Source of the DNA: Eretmocerus hayati
Lineage: Eukaryota; Arthropoda; Insecta; Hymenoptera; Aphelinidae
DNA: 64,000 bases
Assembly (NCBI GenBank): GCA_029851415.1
Contig: CM056743.1
Coordinates: 69,408,186-69,472,185, forward strand
Direction of reading: 5' to 3'
The notes beneath the pieces are model-generated. The model did no database searches and had not been told where the DNA came from. It saw only the letters and a list, made by a program, of their open reading frames with translations. Both the position numbers and the translations under genes were made by a program. Within the stretch, counting starts at the first letter, position 1. Each line of letters starts with the position of its first letter. This document shows, piece after piece, positions 43,050-54,410 of this stretch.

Positions 43050-43260
43050 TCCCCCCTTGTAGCAGGTGCACCTGCTCACCCCAGGCGTGGGAACCGAGGA
43101 GAGCAGGTGCGCCTGCTCACCTCCAGGCGTGGGAGCCAAGGGAGCACCCTCGTAGCAGGTGCACCTGTTCACTCTACGTGTGGGGGCGTTGGACCCTCCA
43201 AGATGCAGCTGTTTACCCTATGTTTTAGGGTGGAGGACCCTCACCCTTGTGGCAGGTTCA
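43050..43260 (+). repeat. GC-rich minisatellite with CAGGTGCACCTG palindromes
   Basis: Three units around GCAGGTGC(A/G)CCTG, followed by GGCGTGGGAxCC. The palindrome contains two back-to-back E-box cores. Short frames in all registers here are low complexity. Confidence 0.65.
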
Positions 43261-44040
43261 CTATCCGCTACTGGGACCGTGAATGGAGGGCTGCCATCGT
43301 ACATGGTGTGCCATGTGGTCCACGCGCGGGTAGGTCAGACGGTTTTGGAGGTGAGTGACCCTACCCTCCGTGGTATGTTCCTGCAGCTGTTCATTACAGG
43401 ATGAGAGTTAGAACAGCTGATGTGGAAGCAGATGTATTCTTACCTGAGAACGAGATACTGTTTCAAGTACACCGTTTCCACATCACCGTAGTGGTACGTG
43501 TATCGATGCGTTTTTGGTTTTCAGCCTCTCTGATCCGAGGTGTTAAGATCACAGGGCTGATGGCGGTTTCCCCAAGAGGCCTAGTCCACCGTAACCCTTA
43601 CAACTTTAGATAGTCATGTAGCCAAGGGCTATTAGAAGTTGAAACTCTTGATAGTCTTTTCGTGATGTGGTAGATGGTTTTGAAGATGAGGAATTTTTTT
43701 ATATGTTCTCAATTCGTGCTGAGAGTTACTTTCAGGATCAACAAGAGGTTTCTTTCCATCTTTGAGCTTCTCGTACTGAGATGTTTTAGAAGCAGATGGC
43801 CCCATGAGATAGATGCTACTCGCTTGACAGTGGAAGTAGTAATGACGTGAAAATTCGTATGAAAGTACTTTTGAACAATGAGAATGGGCTCGGGGGTGTC
43901 ATGATAGATCAGTGAATACTTCAATATTGATTTGCTTATTGGAGGGTCAAGCATTCACGAGAACAATGTTTGTACCACCATTTATTATCCATCTCAAATA
44001 TATGTAGCAGAATTTCTGTTCACAATTTGATCAAACATAT
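43261..44040. other. Left flank of Polinton 2; no gene recognised
   Basis: The element's left end must lie here or further left, but no terminal repeat could be matched to the sequence around 63.4 kb. Confidence 0.3.
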
Positions 44041-44802
44041 TCAATTATTCAGTAAAATGTCTCGGAGATTTTTCACAATTACTGGTAATCCAAACGATAA
44101 AATCTCGGCCAGTAGTAGATTTCGATATTTGGGTTCTAAGTCATCTTCGCCGTCGGAAATTCTATCGTGCACGTATCCTTCGATTTCGGCATTATCAATG
44201 GCATAGTACTGTTCGAATTTGGCATAGTCCTTGAGAAGCTCGAATGCATTTTCACCTTGTTCTTGGATCTTGTTTTTCATGTATTCCACAATGAGTTGAG
44301 TGAGGCGATCAATCTTTTCTATGCGATTTTCCAAAAGGTCCAAACGGATATCGATTAAAGGACTTTAGGAGCGTAATCCGTCGAACGTTGTTGGGTGCAT
44401 GGCTATTGTAGGGCAAGAAACGAGAAATTTCTTACTCGTGGAAGGACCATCGCCTTCAACAGCACTCCGTGCCGCAACAGGAATTCTTCCGTCGATCAGA
44501 AGTGACTTGGTGCCATACGTTGCAGTGAAAGTTAGATCGTGAGTAGATAAGAACACTTTGTTACACTACCCAACATCTTCTGCGAATCAGTTTGAATTGC
44601 GGAAATAGTTGTTCACTGTCTCGAATTCCCTTTTGAAGCTCTCCCAGCCATCAGCATCGAATGTTACAGGCCTCTGAGACCTCAACAACTAGACAACTTG
44701 TCGGAACTTTCCTGTGTCGTGATCAAGACCAACGCACACTCTTTTGGAATTTGATTTGTTCAGAGCGTAGGTAGTTGACAGGAATAGGTTTGGTAGAATT
44801 TT
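44041..44802 (-). pseudogene. Polinton 2: remnant of the 350-aa gene
   Basis: Three fragments align in order with the intact gene of copy 1: LPNLFLSTTYALNKSNSKR (from 44,802), FLSTHDLTFTATYGTKSL with HPTTFDGL (44,556-44,365), and a C-terminal helical fragment (44,343-44,041). Frameshifts and stops separate them, and the N-terminal third is lost at the small inverted-repeat insertion at 44,795. The C-terminal part is only loosely similar to copy 1, showing long divergence. Confidence 0.7.
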
Positions 44803-44910
44803 GGCTTGATATAAATATGCGTGGGTACTCTGGACTATCCTTATTAATTTAGCCAAAATAAATGAGGATAGTCCAGAGTCCCCACGCATTTTCAAATCAA
44901 ACCAAAATTC
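44795..44910. mobile_element. 115-bp palindromic MITE in the pseudogene
   Basis: AATTTTGG plus ATGCGTGGG(T/G)ACTCTGGAC in inverted orientation on both sides of a short spacer. Its insertion cuts the remnant of the 350-aa gene. Confidence 0.65.
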
Positions 44911-45263
44911 TCTGATCCGCCTGGACACAAAAAAGTATTCCCAAATGATCAGTTTGGTAGCTCACTGATTTTTACATGTTTATCGCGAGATGGGCAGCGA
45001 GACATGGTGATGGATAGAATTGCTCAACTTGTAATGAAGGGAACGATCTGACGCATGTCGCAAGACTGAAGCTGTGGAATCGTGAGAGACCGTGCATGAC
45101 CAGTTCAAACCCCCTCCACCAAGGATGATTAATCTGGAAGGAGGTATAAATTTTCTAAGAGAACAGATCCTCTGCTCCAAAATACCCGTAAGGAGCACAT
45201 ACGTTCATCGATGGTACGTTTGTGACGACGGCATTGTATCCGACTGTTATTACTTGTGTGTAT

Positions 45264-45602
45264 CTCGTATGACACCTGGCACCTTTCGTGCCGGAAATAA
45301 AGAGTACCAGATGTTCAAGACATTGCCAGCTTGGCTTTGTATACTGATTTCTCATGGTGAATTGGATTAGGGTGAGTGATATTACGGGTGTAGGGATATA
45401 ACCAACGAAGCAATAGATTCAGAACTTTGAATGGTATCTAATGAATTCTCTGTCGCGTTCCCCCTCGAGCAATGGACTTGTGATTCAAAATCCTGGGAAG
45501 AATTATTACCTCCAAGCTGGAGCTATCCTTTGTTTGTCACTCGTATGCCACGTGGCACCTTTCGTGCCGGGAGTGGAGAGGTCCAGGTGTTCATGGCATT
45601 GC
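45264..45602. repeat. Pair of direct repeats with a GGCAC-CTTTC-GTGCC hairpin
   Basis: Two copies of about 64 bp (45,264-45,327 and 45,540-45,602) share CTCGTATG, GGCACCTTTCGTGCCGG, AGAG, CCAG and TGTTCA. Each can form a 5-bp GC stem. They lie in the protease/350-aa interval, where copy 1 also has a duplicated block, but the sequences are unrelated. The rest of 44,911-46,030 holds no supported gene. Confidence 0.6.
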
Positions 45603-46033
45603 TTGTAATAACGGGCATCACTAGAGAACTGCATTGTTCAGCATAGACTCCTCACACGGTGGCCAGTTTGATTTCGTACGCCGCTCTTCCATCGTGGGTT
45701 AAATTGGGAAGAGTGTTATGATGAGCATATAGTATAACCAGCAGAATAATTGTTTCAAAATTTTTGAATCGTATCTCATGAATTTCTTCGATGCTCTTTG
45801 CTTTGGGTAACAACTTTGTGATTGAAAATAACGTGAAGGAAACTGTCAGCTTCAAAATAAACTCGAAGCGAGGTGGTGCCAGAGGGACACGACTCTCTTA
45901 TGTAGAATGAGGTCTCAGCGTTGCCATTGTAATTGAGATATGCGATGAAGCTTTTGATCAGTAGTTTGTGGGAGAGCGATCTGTGAATAATTGTAGAAAC
46001 CAAGTTTGAAAATCTAATTCTAAGATTACAATC

Positions 46034-46579
46034 TTATGGGAGACTATTCCGAGGAGTACAAGTTTGATTGATATGACTCGAGCCAACAGATCGCTCGGTC
46101 AAGAAAGAGTTTACACGCGTACATTTCTTATACTTGATGCGCTTCGAAATTCTCTTGTAGAAATTCATCACTCTTCTATTATTTTTAGTTTTGTTTCTTG
46201 CGAATAACTTGTAGAATTGATGCAAACTCTTACCGCTACACATGCAATATAAGAATACAATCGTGTATTGACCACAACATGTTGATTCATCACTTTGTAA
46301 CTCTCTGGTGCTCCAGCGGAAACTCTTGCAGTTTTCGCGTAGTCGGATCAAATGATGTTTGGAGATCGGTGGTAGACCATACCTGTCAATACACGTGCCG
46401 AATCTATTCTTATCTATATAAATAGCTGTCCAATGGGTTCCTCGTCGAGTTCGATTGTCACTATTACAAACCACTGCTGCTGGAACCATCAAGATCTTCG
46501 GAATACGGTCAGCCGCGTATACGCCTATCCTTTTTGCCTTGATGCACCTCAGGGCTCTCAGAATTTCGAAAGTAATCAT
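46034..46579 (-). CDS. Polinton 2: adenain-type protease, full-length frame
   Basis: Intact 181-codon frame of the C5 cysteine protease family. Catalytic positions are visible: His49 in GTHWTAIYID, Asp65 in FGTCIDRYG, Gln95 and Cys102 in LQSDESTCCGQY, matching QSxxSxxCG. It should process capsid and core precursors. The N-terminus (ILRALRCIKAKRIGVYAAD) matches copy 1. It is one of few undamaged frames in this decayed element. The start codon overlaps the stop of an acidic, Met-less open stretch (46,580-46,740), which may be the lost C-terminus of the neighbouring 195-aa-type gene. Confidence 0.8.
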   Translation of the reverse strand: MITFEILRALRCIKAKRIGVYAADRIPKILMVPAAVVCNSDNRTRRGTHWTAIYIDKNRFGTCIDRYGLPPISKHHLIRLRENCKSFRWSTRELQSDESTCCGQYTIVFLYCMCSGKSLHQFYKLFARNKTKNNRRVMNFYKRISKRIKYKKCTRVNSFLTERSVGSSHINQTCTPRNSLP

Positions 46580-46829
46580 TGTTTTGCTGGATCTTGCCGT
46601 CCGTCTTCTTCAATGCTTTCATGAGTATGCTCAGTGAAGACGTCCGAATCGTCTGATGTGAGAGGTGGAATATCTACCTCGTCGTATCCTGCCCCTTCTT
46701 GTGAGCAGAATTTCACGATGTTTTTGATGACGAAGTCATCTTATCGCGCGTTGAGTTTTGTTGCGGCCGCACTAAACGATCCACGTAACATGCGTGATGG
46801 AGTATATCTATATCTTGCACGCTTATCTC

Positions 46830-48160
46830 ATTGACGGGCCGAGATTGTAAACAAACACGGGTGGATCTCTTATACATAATATCTATACTATATCTCCTCT
46901 ACGGAGTTACAATGCATATAAAGACGAGGCATAAGATGTTGCATATTTAATAATAAGAGTATTAGCCTTTCAGAATTTAAAAATACGGTGATGTCCCTTT
47001 ATGAAATCTTTCCTCGCTTTGGGGGCATTTCAATATGAGTATAGTCCGGTGGAAACTTCAAAACCGAGTTCAAAACAATGCGAACAACCTTATGCAAAAA
47101 CCCGTATCACACTTGAGAAAAAAAATCATACAATTAGTTGTTGTTGATACATTTATTTTTGGTGCTACTTTTGCCTCCACGATGGGCCTTTCGATCCAGG
47201 AATACTCAGAAAATTATTATTGAATAATGGGTCTAAATGTCGATTCCGTGCCTCGTGGGTTTTCGTTCTTTCGATCTTCATGAGCATCAAATCCCTAAGT
47301 TACAAGTACCGAAATCCCATTCTTTATGTGCACGCTGAGCTCATACATTTCGTGGCGCAATTTTGCCTGAAATTTTACTCGTTTAGCTTTCCTCGATTCA
47401 AAGTGAATTTACCTCATTCCAAGTCTTTTCGCGCCAGTTATTCGCAAATTTCATCGTGAGACGTATTTTTTTCATGATCCAAAGTATCGGGAAAGAATTG
47501 ATTTCCACTTCTTCACTGAATAATAAAAAAAGAAAAAGAAGCAAGCATAGATTTTCTCTTTCAAGAAAATCTACGCTTGCTACATTTTTATGCCAGTTCC
47601 CTGCCTTACTAGTGCGACCCACTGTCATGCAAAGGTTTTAGCCTGCATTTTGTCAGATATCTGATGGCCGAATCAAGGCCCCAAGACTGTTGCTTGAACC
47701 GTTCATCGAAATCAATTTCAGTGGCAAAGTCGGGTTCCGTGTCCTCTCTAAACTCGTTCCCTGATACCAGGGTGTCCATGTTATTTCCTTGGCACCGATG
47801 AGTGGGAAAATGTAAATACGTGTACGAGTGAATTCATACTCTATATGTTCCAAAAAGTCAAAGTATGCATGTCACAGAACCTCTGGGAGCGAAATTCGGT
47901 GGTAGCACATTGGTCTTCAATTATCGAGATTTCGTTCTTCGAAACTTTCAACATGAGAGACAAGAACCACAGTGTACGTGTAATAACGGGAGAATGTCCC
48001 TCGTCAATAACACCTCGAATCTGTACAACTCAATCATCTAACTCTAAAATGAATGGGAAAGATGAGTTATGTAGCAAACGAATTACGGAAAATTCAATTA
48101 AATAGCAGTACTTCTTAGCGAAGCTCTATGACTTCGTCATCAATCGCACGTTCTACGGAC
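46830..48160. other. Inserted or unassigned DNA between two Polinton 2 genes
   Basis: In copy 1 the 195-aa gene and protease are almost adjacent; here 1.3 kb separates them, so an insertion is likely. No terminal repeats could be fixed. A 66-codon minus-strand frame at 47,653-47,853 is unassigned. A strong hairpin lies at 47,540-47,581. Confidence 0.4.
47540..47581. other. Strong 17-bp hairpin
   Basis: AGCAAGCATAGATTTTC and GAAAATCTACGCTTGCT with an 8-nt loop and one mismatch. It could be a MITE relic or small-RNA-like stem; nothing else supports a gene. Confidence 0.5.
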
Positions 48161-48165
48161 GCACC

Positions 48166-48747
48166 TCATTTCTTTCTTCGTCTATTGATGGAGCCTCTTT
48201 GTAATTGATAGAGAATTTTCCGAGCATTCTTCTCGCTCCAATCATTCTGACATGCAACGGGTAGATGTGATATCAACCATTGTCGCACGAAGTGTGCGCG
48301 TCGCGTTGTGCAGAAATCATTCTTGTACTGCTTCCCAAGCACAGCGTGGAACCAACACAGATCGCGTCGATTGAATTGCGCCTGGAGATCCGACAAACTG
48401 ATACTTGCGTGATCTTTGATATCGACAATTTTTCGTATCATAGTTATCTCCAAATATTTTGCTTGCTCGGATCCTCGAACATATACGTTATCAGTGGATC
48501 GTGCGAGTTTGCATAGATAATACCGGAGCCTGGTCACAGAAATACTCCCGTCAAACCATTCAATTTCATGGCAACAATAAGTGCCGTGGTTAATACACGC
48601 TTTCACTTCTGCCGGCAATTCTTCGAAGCGATGAGGTGGCAATATCAACCAATGTGCACTGATATTGCCTTGGATCGATAGCACTATAAATCTTGGTGTG
48701 AATGTATTGAAACGGTCTTGGACTATCATTCCAATAATGAAGTCCAT
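48166..48747 (-). CDS. Polinton 2: homologue of the 195-aa protein
   Basis: Uninterrupted 193-codon frame starting MDFIIGMIV. Aligned features are HWLILPPHRF, a EIEWFDGSIS segment, VYVRG, the Cys/His region (LCWFHAVLG) and the RQWLISHLP segment. The C-terminus ends in a basic run (RGSINRRRKK) absent from copy 1. Divergence from copy 1 is high, so the intact frame may reflect slow decay by chance or past constraint. Confidence 0.7.
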   Translation of the reverse strand: MDFIIGMIVQDRFNTFTPRFIVLSIQGNISAHWLILPPHRFEELPAEVKACINHGTYCCHEIEWFDGSISVTRLRYYLCKLARSTDNVYVRGSEQAKYLEITMIRKIVDIKDHASISLSDLQAQFNRRDLCWFHAVLGKQYKNDFCTTRRAHFVRQWLISHLPVACQNDWSEKNARKILYQLQRGSINRRRKK

Positions 48748-48910
48748 CTTGACTCAAAGAGTATCTAATCCACCTACGAAACAAGGACTGAACTGAGTGC
48801 CTTTTTGATCTTGACTCGAATCATATATCGGCAGTCTCGTTCTATAGCGATCTCTCCCTCTCCTCGAATGTCGGTCAATGGGAGAACAAACGCTGACTCT
48901 GCAGCTGCTT

Positions 48911-51655
48911 CTAAGCATTGAAGTTGGTTGTTACTTGACTGTTAGTATCAATCTCTAAGACACTGTCGAATTCCGCATATACAATACAGTTGATCGTCTC
49001 TGTCAGAGCTGTGGCGAAGCGCACCTCCACTCTCAATGATCCCATACGTACGAGATTCCAGTGTGTCGTGAATTGTGCTGACAGATCAGGGGTCAAGTCA
49101 AATGCGAAAAAACAGTACCCTTCCGGATACGATGTTCGATCGATACGTAGACTCTCGTTCATGTAGTGTATACCGTTTCTCGTATAAATCGTATGGTAAG
49201 CATCCACGTACAGTTTCTCGTTTCCTGTGAAACAGGACTGCAGAAGCTTGCTGGGAATCTACACCCCGTCCACGTATAAGTATAGGAAGTTTATGGAGAA
49301 ATGTCGGAAGTTGAAAGGGTTCAGCTGTCTGTTTCCGTTGAAGGCTCTGTTTGATACAAAACCCAGAATTATACGCTTGGGTAGCTGCGCCAGTATCACG
49401 TTATCCAGACTATTGCCCAGTATACCTCTATGCATCGTGAATGACTTCACCTCCACACGTGACATCGGATACTTCACCGTTGTCTCAGCCAAAGCCTTCG
49501 CGTGAGCTAGCGGAATTCCAGGACTCATTTCAGCTCGGCGCACAATGAGCGCAGCGTCTTTGATCCGAACCGTGTAGTTACCGGCATCGAAAAAGTCCAT
49601 CAAGCAGGAAGTATTCTTATTACGTGTGAGCCTGACTCTGACTTCGATTCCATTGATAAGGAATCTTGGTTGAGAGAACAAGTCCGAATGGATGTATCCG
49701 ATCATATCAATGGTTTTCCAATTAGCCGTCAAAATCTTACGAGCCAATGCATCTGTATTGTAACCTGCAGCATCTTTTGCTATGTTTGGATTTGCATCCA
49801 TGCATCCGGGAGTATCGTGGTACCACAGAGCAGTACCCAAATGTGATTACATTGTAGCAACGGAGTAATTCAGTACTGTTTCTATATACGCCCTGTAAGG
49901 GTGGGCGTCGTTTTGCGGTGAAACGATCTTCTGATTGAAAAAGATGTCAATTTGATCAAAAAGAGAATGGATGAAATTGTTCACCTTATGAAGATATAAT
50001 TTTTTTCGGTCTTTGCGAGTTAAAGTCAGCAGATATTGCTGACGTTTTTGGCATCAATCGAGAATGGATTTTACTCCACTCTCGATCAATGCACCTTTAG
50101 AGCCTCGTATGGCTCCGAGGATGCATCTGAAGGATTTTGATGGAAAGGAATGAAAAGTAAAGATGAAAAATGAGAATCTTTTTGAAAAAATTTGGATTCT
50201 ACGCTAATATTATGCGTGTTTCGCCCTTCTCTTATTGCTCGGGCTTTTCAAAGTGGTGGAAGAGCAATGAAAGTTTACCACTGACACGCGGCTCAAGTGG
50301 CCGAATGTTCGATGGTTTAAACGCCCTTATATACGAAAGTTCATCTTCGTTAAGCGCTTGCGAGAAAGGTCATTTTAACCCGCTATTTCCATTTGATTTC
50401 TCAACATTTTTACTTTGGCAGCTCTTCGGCCTTCTGCCGTTCTGTCGTTCAAACCATCGAACATTCGGCCACTTGAGCCGCGTGTCAGTGGTAAACTTTC
50501 ATTGCTCTTCCACCACTTTGAAAAGCCCGAGCAATGAGAGAAGGGCGAAACACGCATAATATCAGCGTAGAATCCAAATTTTTCAGAGAGATTCTCATTA
50601 TTCATCTCTACTTTTCATTCCTTCTCATCAAAATCCTTTAGATGCATCCTCGGAACCATACGAGGCTCTAAAGGTGCATTGATCGAGAGTGGAGTAAAAT
50701 CCATTCTCGATTGATGCCAAAAACGTCAGCAATATCTGCTGACTTTAACTCGCAAAGACCGAAAAAAATTATATCTTCATAATTTGACATTTTCGCGAGT
50801 GATAAATACGATATCCGATCATATCGATCGAGTGTCAAAATTAATTAGATATATCTCCGGCAGAAGGCCGAAGAGCTGCCAAAGTAAAAATGTTGAGAAA
50901 TCAAATGGAAATAGCGGGTTAAAATGACCTTTCTCGCAAGCGCTTAACGAAGACGAACTTTCGTATATAAGGGCGTTCAAACAATCGAACATTCGGCCAC
51001 TTGAGCCGCGTGTCAGTGGTAAACTTCCATTGCTCTTCCACCACTTTGAGAAGCCCGAGCAATGAGAGAAGGGCGAAATACGCATAATATCAGCGTAGAA
51101 TCCAAATTTTTTCAGAAAGGTTCTCATTTTTCATCTTTACTTTTCATTCCTTTCCATCAAAATCCTTTAGATGCATTCTCGGAACCATACGAGGCTCTAA
51201 AGGTGCATTGATCGAGAGTGGAGTAAAATCCATTCTCGATTGATGCCAAGGACGTCAGCAATATCTGCTGACTTTAACTCGCAAAGACCGAAAAAAATTA
51301 TATCTTCATAATTTGAAATTCCCGCGAGTGATGAATACGATATCGGATCATATCAATCGAGTGTCAAAATTAATTAGAAATTGTTCACCGGTGCAACTTT
51401 AACATTCTCTTGTTTGGTGCCCATCGGTGTTATGTGGGCCGAGATACGGAGCATGGTGTGCGCCAAGTCAATGTAATGATCCGTAGAGCTTGGAATCACA
51501 AATTCCAGTAGAGTGTCAGAGTCTCCACTCAGAGACGATACAGGGGTGTAGTGCAAGAAAGCTGTGCTCTCAACAGATGTCTGTGTGAGAGGAAGTGTGG
51601 AGGGATCGAGCTCACTCTCTATGCCTTCTCCACTGCAAGAGTGTAGAAACGCCAT
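48911..51655 (-). pseudogene. Polinton 2: major capsid protein, broken
   Basis: N-terminus at 51,655-51,377 (MAFLHSCSGEG, then FVIPSSTDHYIDLAHTMLRI and NNF). It is interrupted by the 1.39-kb insertion at 49,986-51,376, resumes at 49,985, and continues to about 49,259 in one frame with stops and shifts before the C-terminal piece 49,207-48,911 (DLTPDLSAQFTTHWNLVRMG). The hallmark double jelly-roll segments are recognisable, but at least three lesions prevent expression. Confidence 0.85.
49986..51376. mobile_element. Family B inverted-repeat insertion in the capsid gene, 13-bp target duplication
   Basis: Flanked by GAAATTGTTCACC at 49,973-49,985 and 51,377-51,389. Inside, arm 49,986-50,455 is followed by its inverted copy (about 50,460-50,790) and then by a second inverted copy (about 50,865-51,310); each inverted copy ends in a tail with GTGTCAAAATTAATTAG. 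The arms contain CGCTTGCGAGAAAGGTC and TAACCCGCTATTTCC as in the element near 5.7 kb. No gene; the frames seen are mirrored artefacts. Confidence 0.8.
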
Positions 51656-51663
51656 TTTGGTGA

Positions 51664-52195
51664 TTATGTAGGACCAAAAATATCGGCAACACTTCTCACT
51701 ATCCTCTTCTTTCTCTTATGGCCAACGCGTTTCTTCCTTTTGACGATCGCGCCAGTCGTGTGTCGTGTGCGTCTTTTTTGTAGCTTTATTCCTCCGCTTG
51801 CATGCCGAGGTACTAGCAGCTGTGCGGTTACGTTTGGACTGTCGTCTCTTGCCAACAGAGCGTTTTTTATATCCATTACCCCTCATCATTCCTCTGACCT
51901 TTCCCACAGCTTCCACGCCAAGATTTTTTCCGGACTCCCTTACACGTGTCTTCACTGATTCTTTGAAACTACTACCGTTGTCTACCACATCATCGGAAAC
52001 GTTCAGTCCTGCACGCATGGCTTCTTTCCCAACAGTTTCCGCTCCGCTTCTCAGATAGAGGACCACGTGCCGCAGGAGTTATCCTAGGAAGCTTCCAATC
52101 CCCGATCCTTTTTGGTACGAAGAACCAGAGGAAACATTCCTTACTCCTCTATTACCACCTATCTGATCATTGTAGTACTGGTCGTAGTGAGTCAT
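51664..52195 (-). pseudogene. Polinton 2: pVI/pX-like protein, broken
   Basis: Starts MTHYDQYYNDQIGGN and keeps SSYQKGSGIGSFLG before an early stop near 52,080. The helix region (VGKEAMRAGLNVSDDV), the conserved cleavage-type site MMRGNGYKKR and the basic tail remain, with a frameshift in the tail (frames 52,066-51,716 and 51,876-51,664). Two lesions at least. Confidence 0.75.
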
Positions 52196-52219
52196 GATGC
52201 ATGCTCCATCGTACTCTTT

Positions 52220-54404
52220 TCACGTGAAGCGTAACCGTCAGTGTCCCGTACTCGAATGGGATCCTTTTCCCCAGGAGTAATTCTACGCGAAACAGACCGA
52301 CGAAAAAGGGTCATGTCTCGGATCTTTTCCTAAGTATTCTCGATCCATCCTATGGTCCAAAACATGGACTTTCGGACTACTATGAGGTGAAGAAGAAATT
52401 TTTTGGTCTCATGGTGAGAATTTTTGAAAATGATGTAAAATCCTTTTTTTCATAATTCCAGCACCTTTTTCTCACTAAAACGTGAATAAGTCGAGTTTGC
52501 TTGCAGATAAAGACACGCGGTTCACGAAATTCGGAAGGTCTCTGAAGAATCTATCGAAATACATTCCTAGAACTTTATTTCAAGATTACGTACACTATTG
52601 TCGAGCAAAAAGTCGAAAAACACGAGAACATTGATTTATCGAAAAGTCATCATTATTAATTCTGAAAATTTGATATTTGATGTAAAATTTTGTGGTCTTT
52701 CAGGGAAAGATGGTCCCGAACATTCTTTTTGAGTCCTGAAGCCTATTTTTGCTACTTTTTGCATATCAGTTTTTCAAGCGATGGGAAATCGTTTATTTTC
52801 TGCGCATGCGCAGGAATTTGGGTTCTTGAAACCAATTGCATCAGAAAGCCAAGAAAGTTTCCTCCAAAATGATCACTTGACGAAGTCATATCTATCGATC
52901 GAGACTGAAGCTACAACGTGCAGAAGATCACTGAATGTCGGCAACGACCTAGAGGTAGTCGGAGACAGCAGTGACTGAGATCCGCGGACGATGGCCTTTC
53001 CTTATCGATGCACTCGGGCTGAAGCTTCATCTTTCATACGTTGTAGCTCCAAGCCAAATTGATGGAATTGACTTTGTCAAGTGGTCATTTTGAAGGAAAT
53101 TTTCTTGGCTTCCCAATGGAATTGGTTTCAAGAACCCAAATTCCTGCGCATGCGTAGAAAACACACGATTTCTTATCGCTTGAGAAACTGATTTGTGAAA
53201 AGTAGCAAAAATAGGCTATAGGACTCAAAAAATCGTCGGGACTATTTTTTTCTGAAAGAGCATATTTTTCAGCAAATATCAAATTTTCAGGAATAAAAAA
53301 AGATGGTTCTCCGAGAAATCAATGTTTTTGTGTTTTCCGACTTTTTACTCGACAATAGTGTACCTAACCTCAAAATCAAGTTCTAGGAATGCGTTTCGAT
53401 AGATCCTTCGAAGACCTTTCGAATGCCGTAAACCGCGTGTCTCTATCTGCTAGCAAACTCGTCTTATTTGCGTATTAGTGAAAAAAATTGCTGGAATTCT
53501 GAGAAAGAGGATTTTACATCATTTTCAAAAGTTCTCACCATGGGCCCAAAAAAAATTTTTCTGGACCTTATAGTAAGGTTGAAGTGCATGTTTTGGACCA
53601 TAGAATTGATGAGAAGTACTTAGAAAAAGACCCGAGACATAACCCTTCTTCGTCGATCTGTTTCGCGTGGAACTATTCGCAGGTGATCTCTTATATCTAA
53701 CACCATGTTTTGAAACGTGTGGTACATAAGGGCTATGTAATGGATGGGGGGAAAAGTGTCTAACGACGTTCGAACCAAAACGATACTTGGGAGTTTCCAA
53801 AGCCACTATCCGTAGTAAAGCTGCTTGTGTATTCCCCAATAGCGTACGGTTCGCAGATGTCCGTATAAACGAAAAATTGGTCGGGTAGACATCTGGAGAG
53901 ACAGGCGGGACATTCTCCGGCTATCCTAAGTCTACTGTTAGACAAAATCAGTGTTTCAATACGATCGTCGAAGCCTATTAACTTTCGAATTTTCTCATTG
54001 AAGACTGTGTAGTGAGCTTCTTCGCATTTACATGTCCTGAGCAGCTCATAGTATTCCTTAGGACTGTTTGTTGGAACAATGATTTAATGTTTGGCCACAT
54101 TTTTTGTCTTGCTGATTTCTTGGACCAGTTGCTCGATACTATCGTACAGTCCGCGAGAGATGATTATAGTTGTATCTTCTACCTCAGGATTTTTGTTCTC
54201 GTTGAAGTAAAAGACCGCCTCTTCTTCTTGAACATGTGTGATCGTACAAGGGACATGTATCTCCGCCAGCCGAACCACCCAATCACCAGTTAGACGAATT
54301 TCACGGTTCAGATGCGTAGTGAAACACGTTGGGGTGTTGTCGGAAGAATAAACCATACTGCTGTTACTGGGCAGCACCAGATAGAATCCATCAGCATTAT
54401 TCAT
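52220..54404 (-). pseudogene. Polinton 2: penton, broken by an insertion
   Basis: N-terminus 54,404-54,084 (FYLVLPSNSSMVYSSDNTPT, then REIRLTGDWVVRLAEIHVPC). A central piece reads PDQFFVYTDICEPYAIGE (about 53,850). The family A element at about 52,275-53,678 then splits off the last 15-20 codons, readable at 52,220-52,270 as the C-terminal strand. Additional frameshifts and a stop lie near 54,083. Confidence 0.8.
52275..53678. mobile_element. Family A inverted-repeat element inserted in the penton pseudogene
   Basis: Left end GAGTAATTCTACGCGAAACA, right end TTTCGCGTGGAACTATTC. Arms of about 550-600 bp carry the TCTGCGCATGCG(C/T)AG motif and CTTGGCTTCCCAATGGAATT. The core (about 52,850-53,080) is not palindromic. 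Penton sequence resumes on both sides. The flanks share CAGG, but a target duplication is not certain. Confidence 0.75.
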
Positions 54405-54410
54405 TGTTAG

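Noticed and set aside
50170..51127. Repeated 100-129-codon frames in the capsid insertion
   Set aside because: Mirrored copies produced by the inverted arms of the inserted element.
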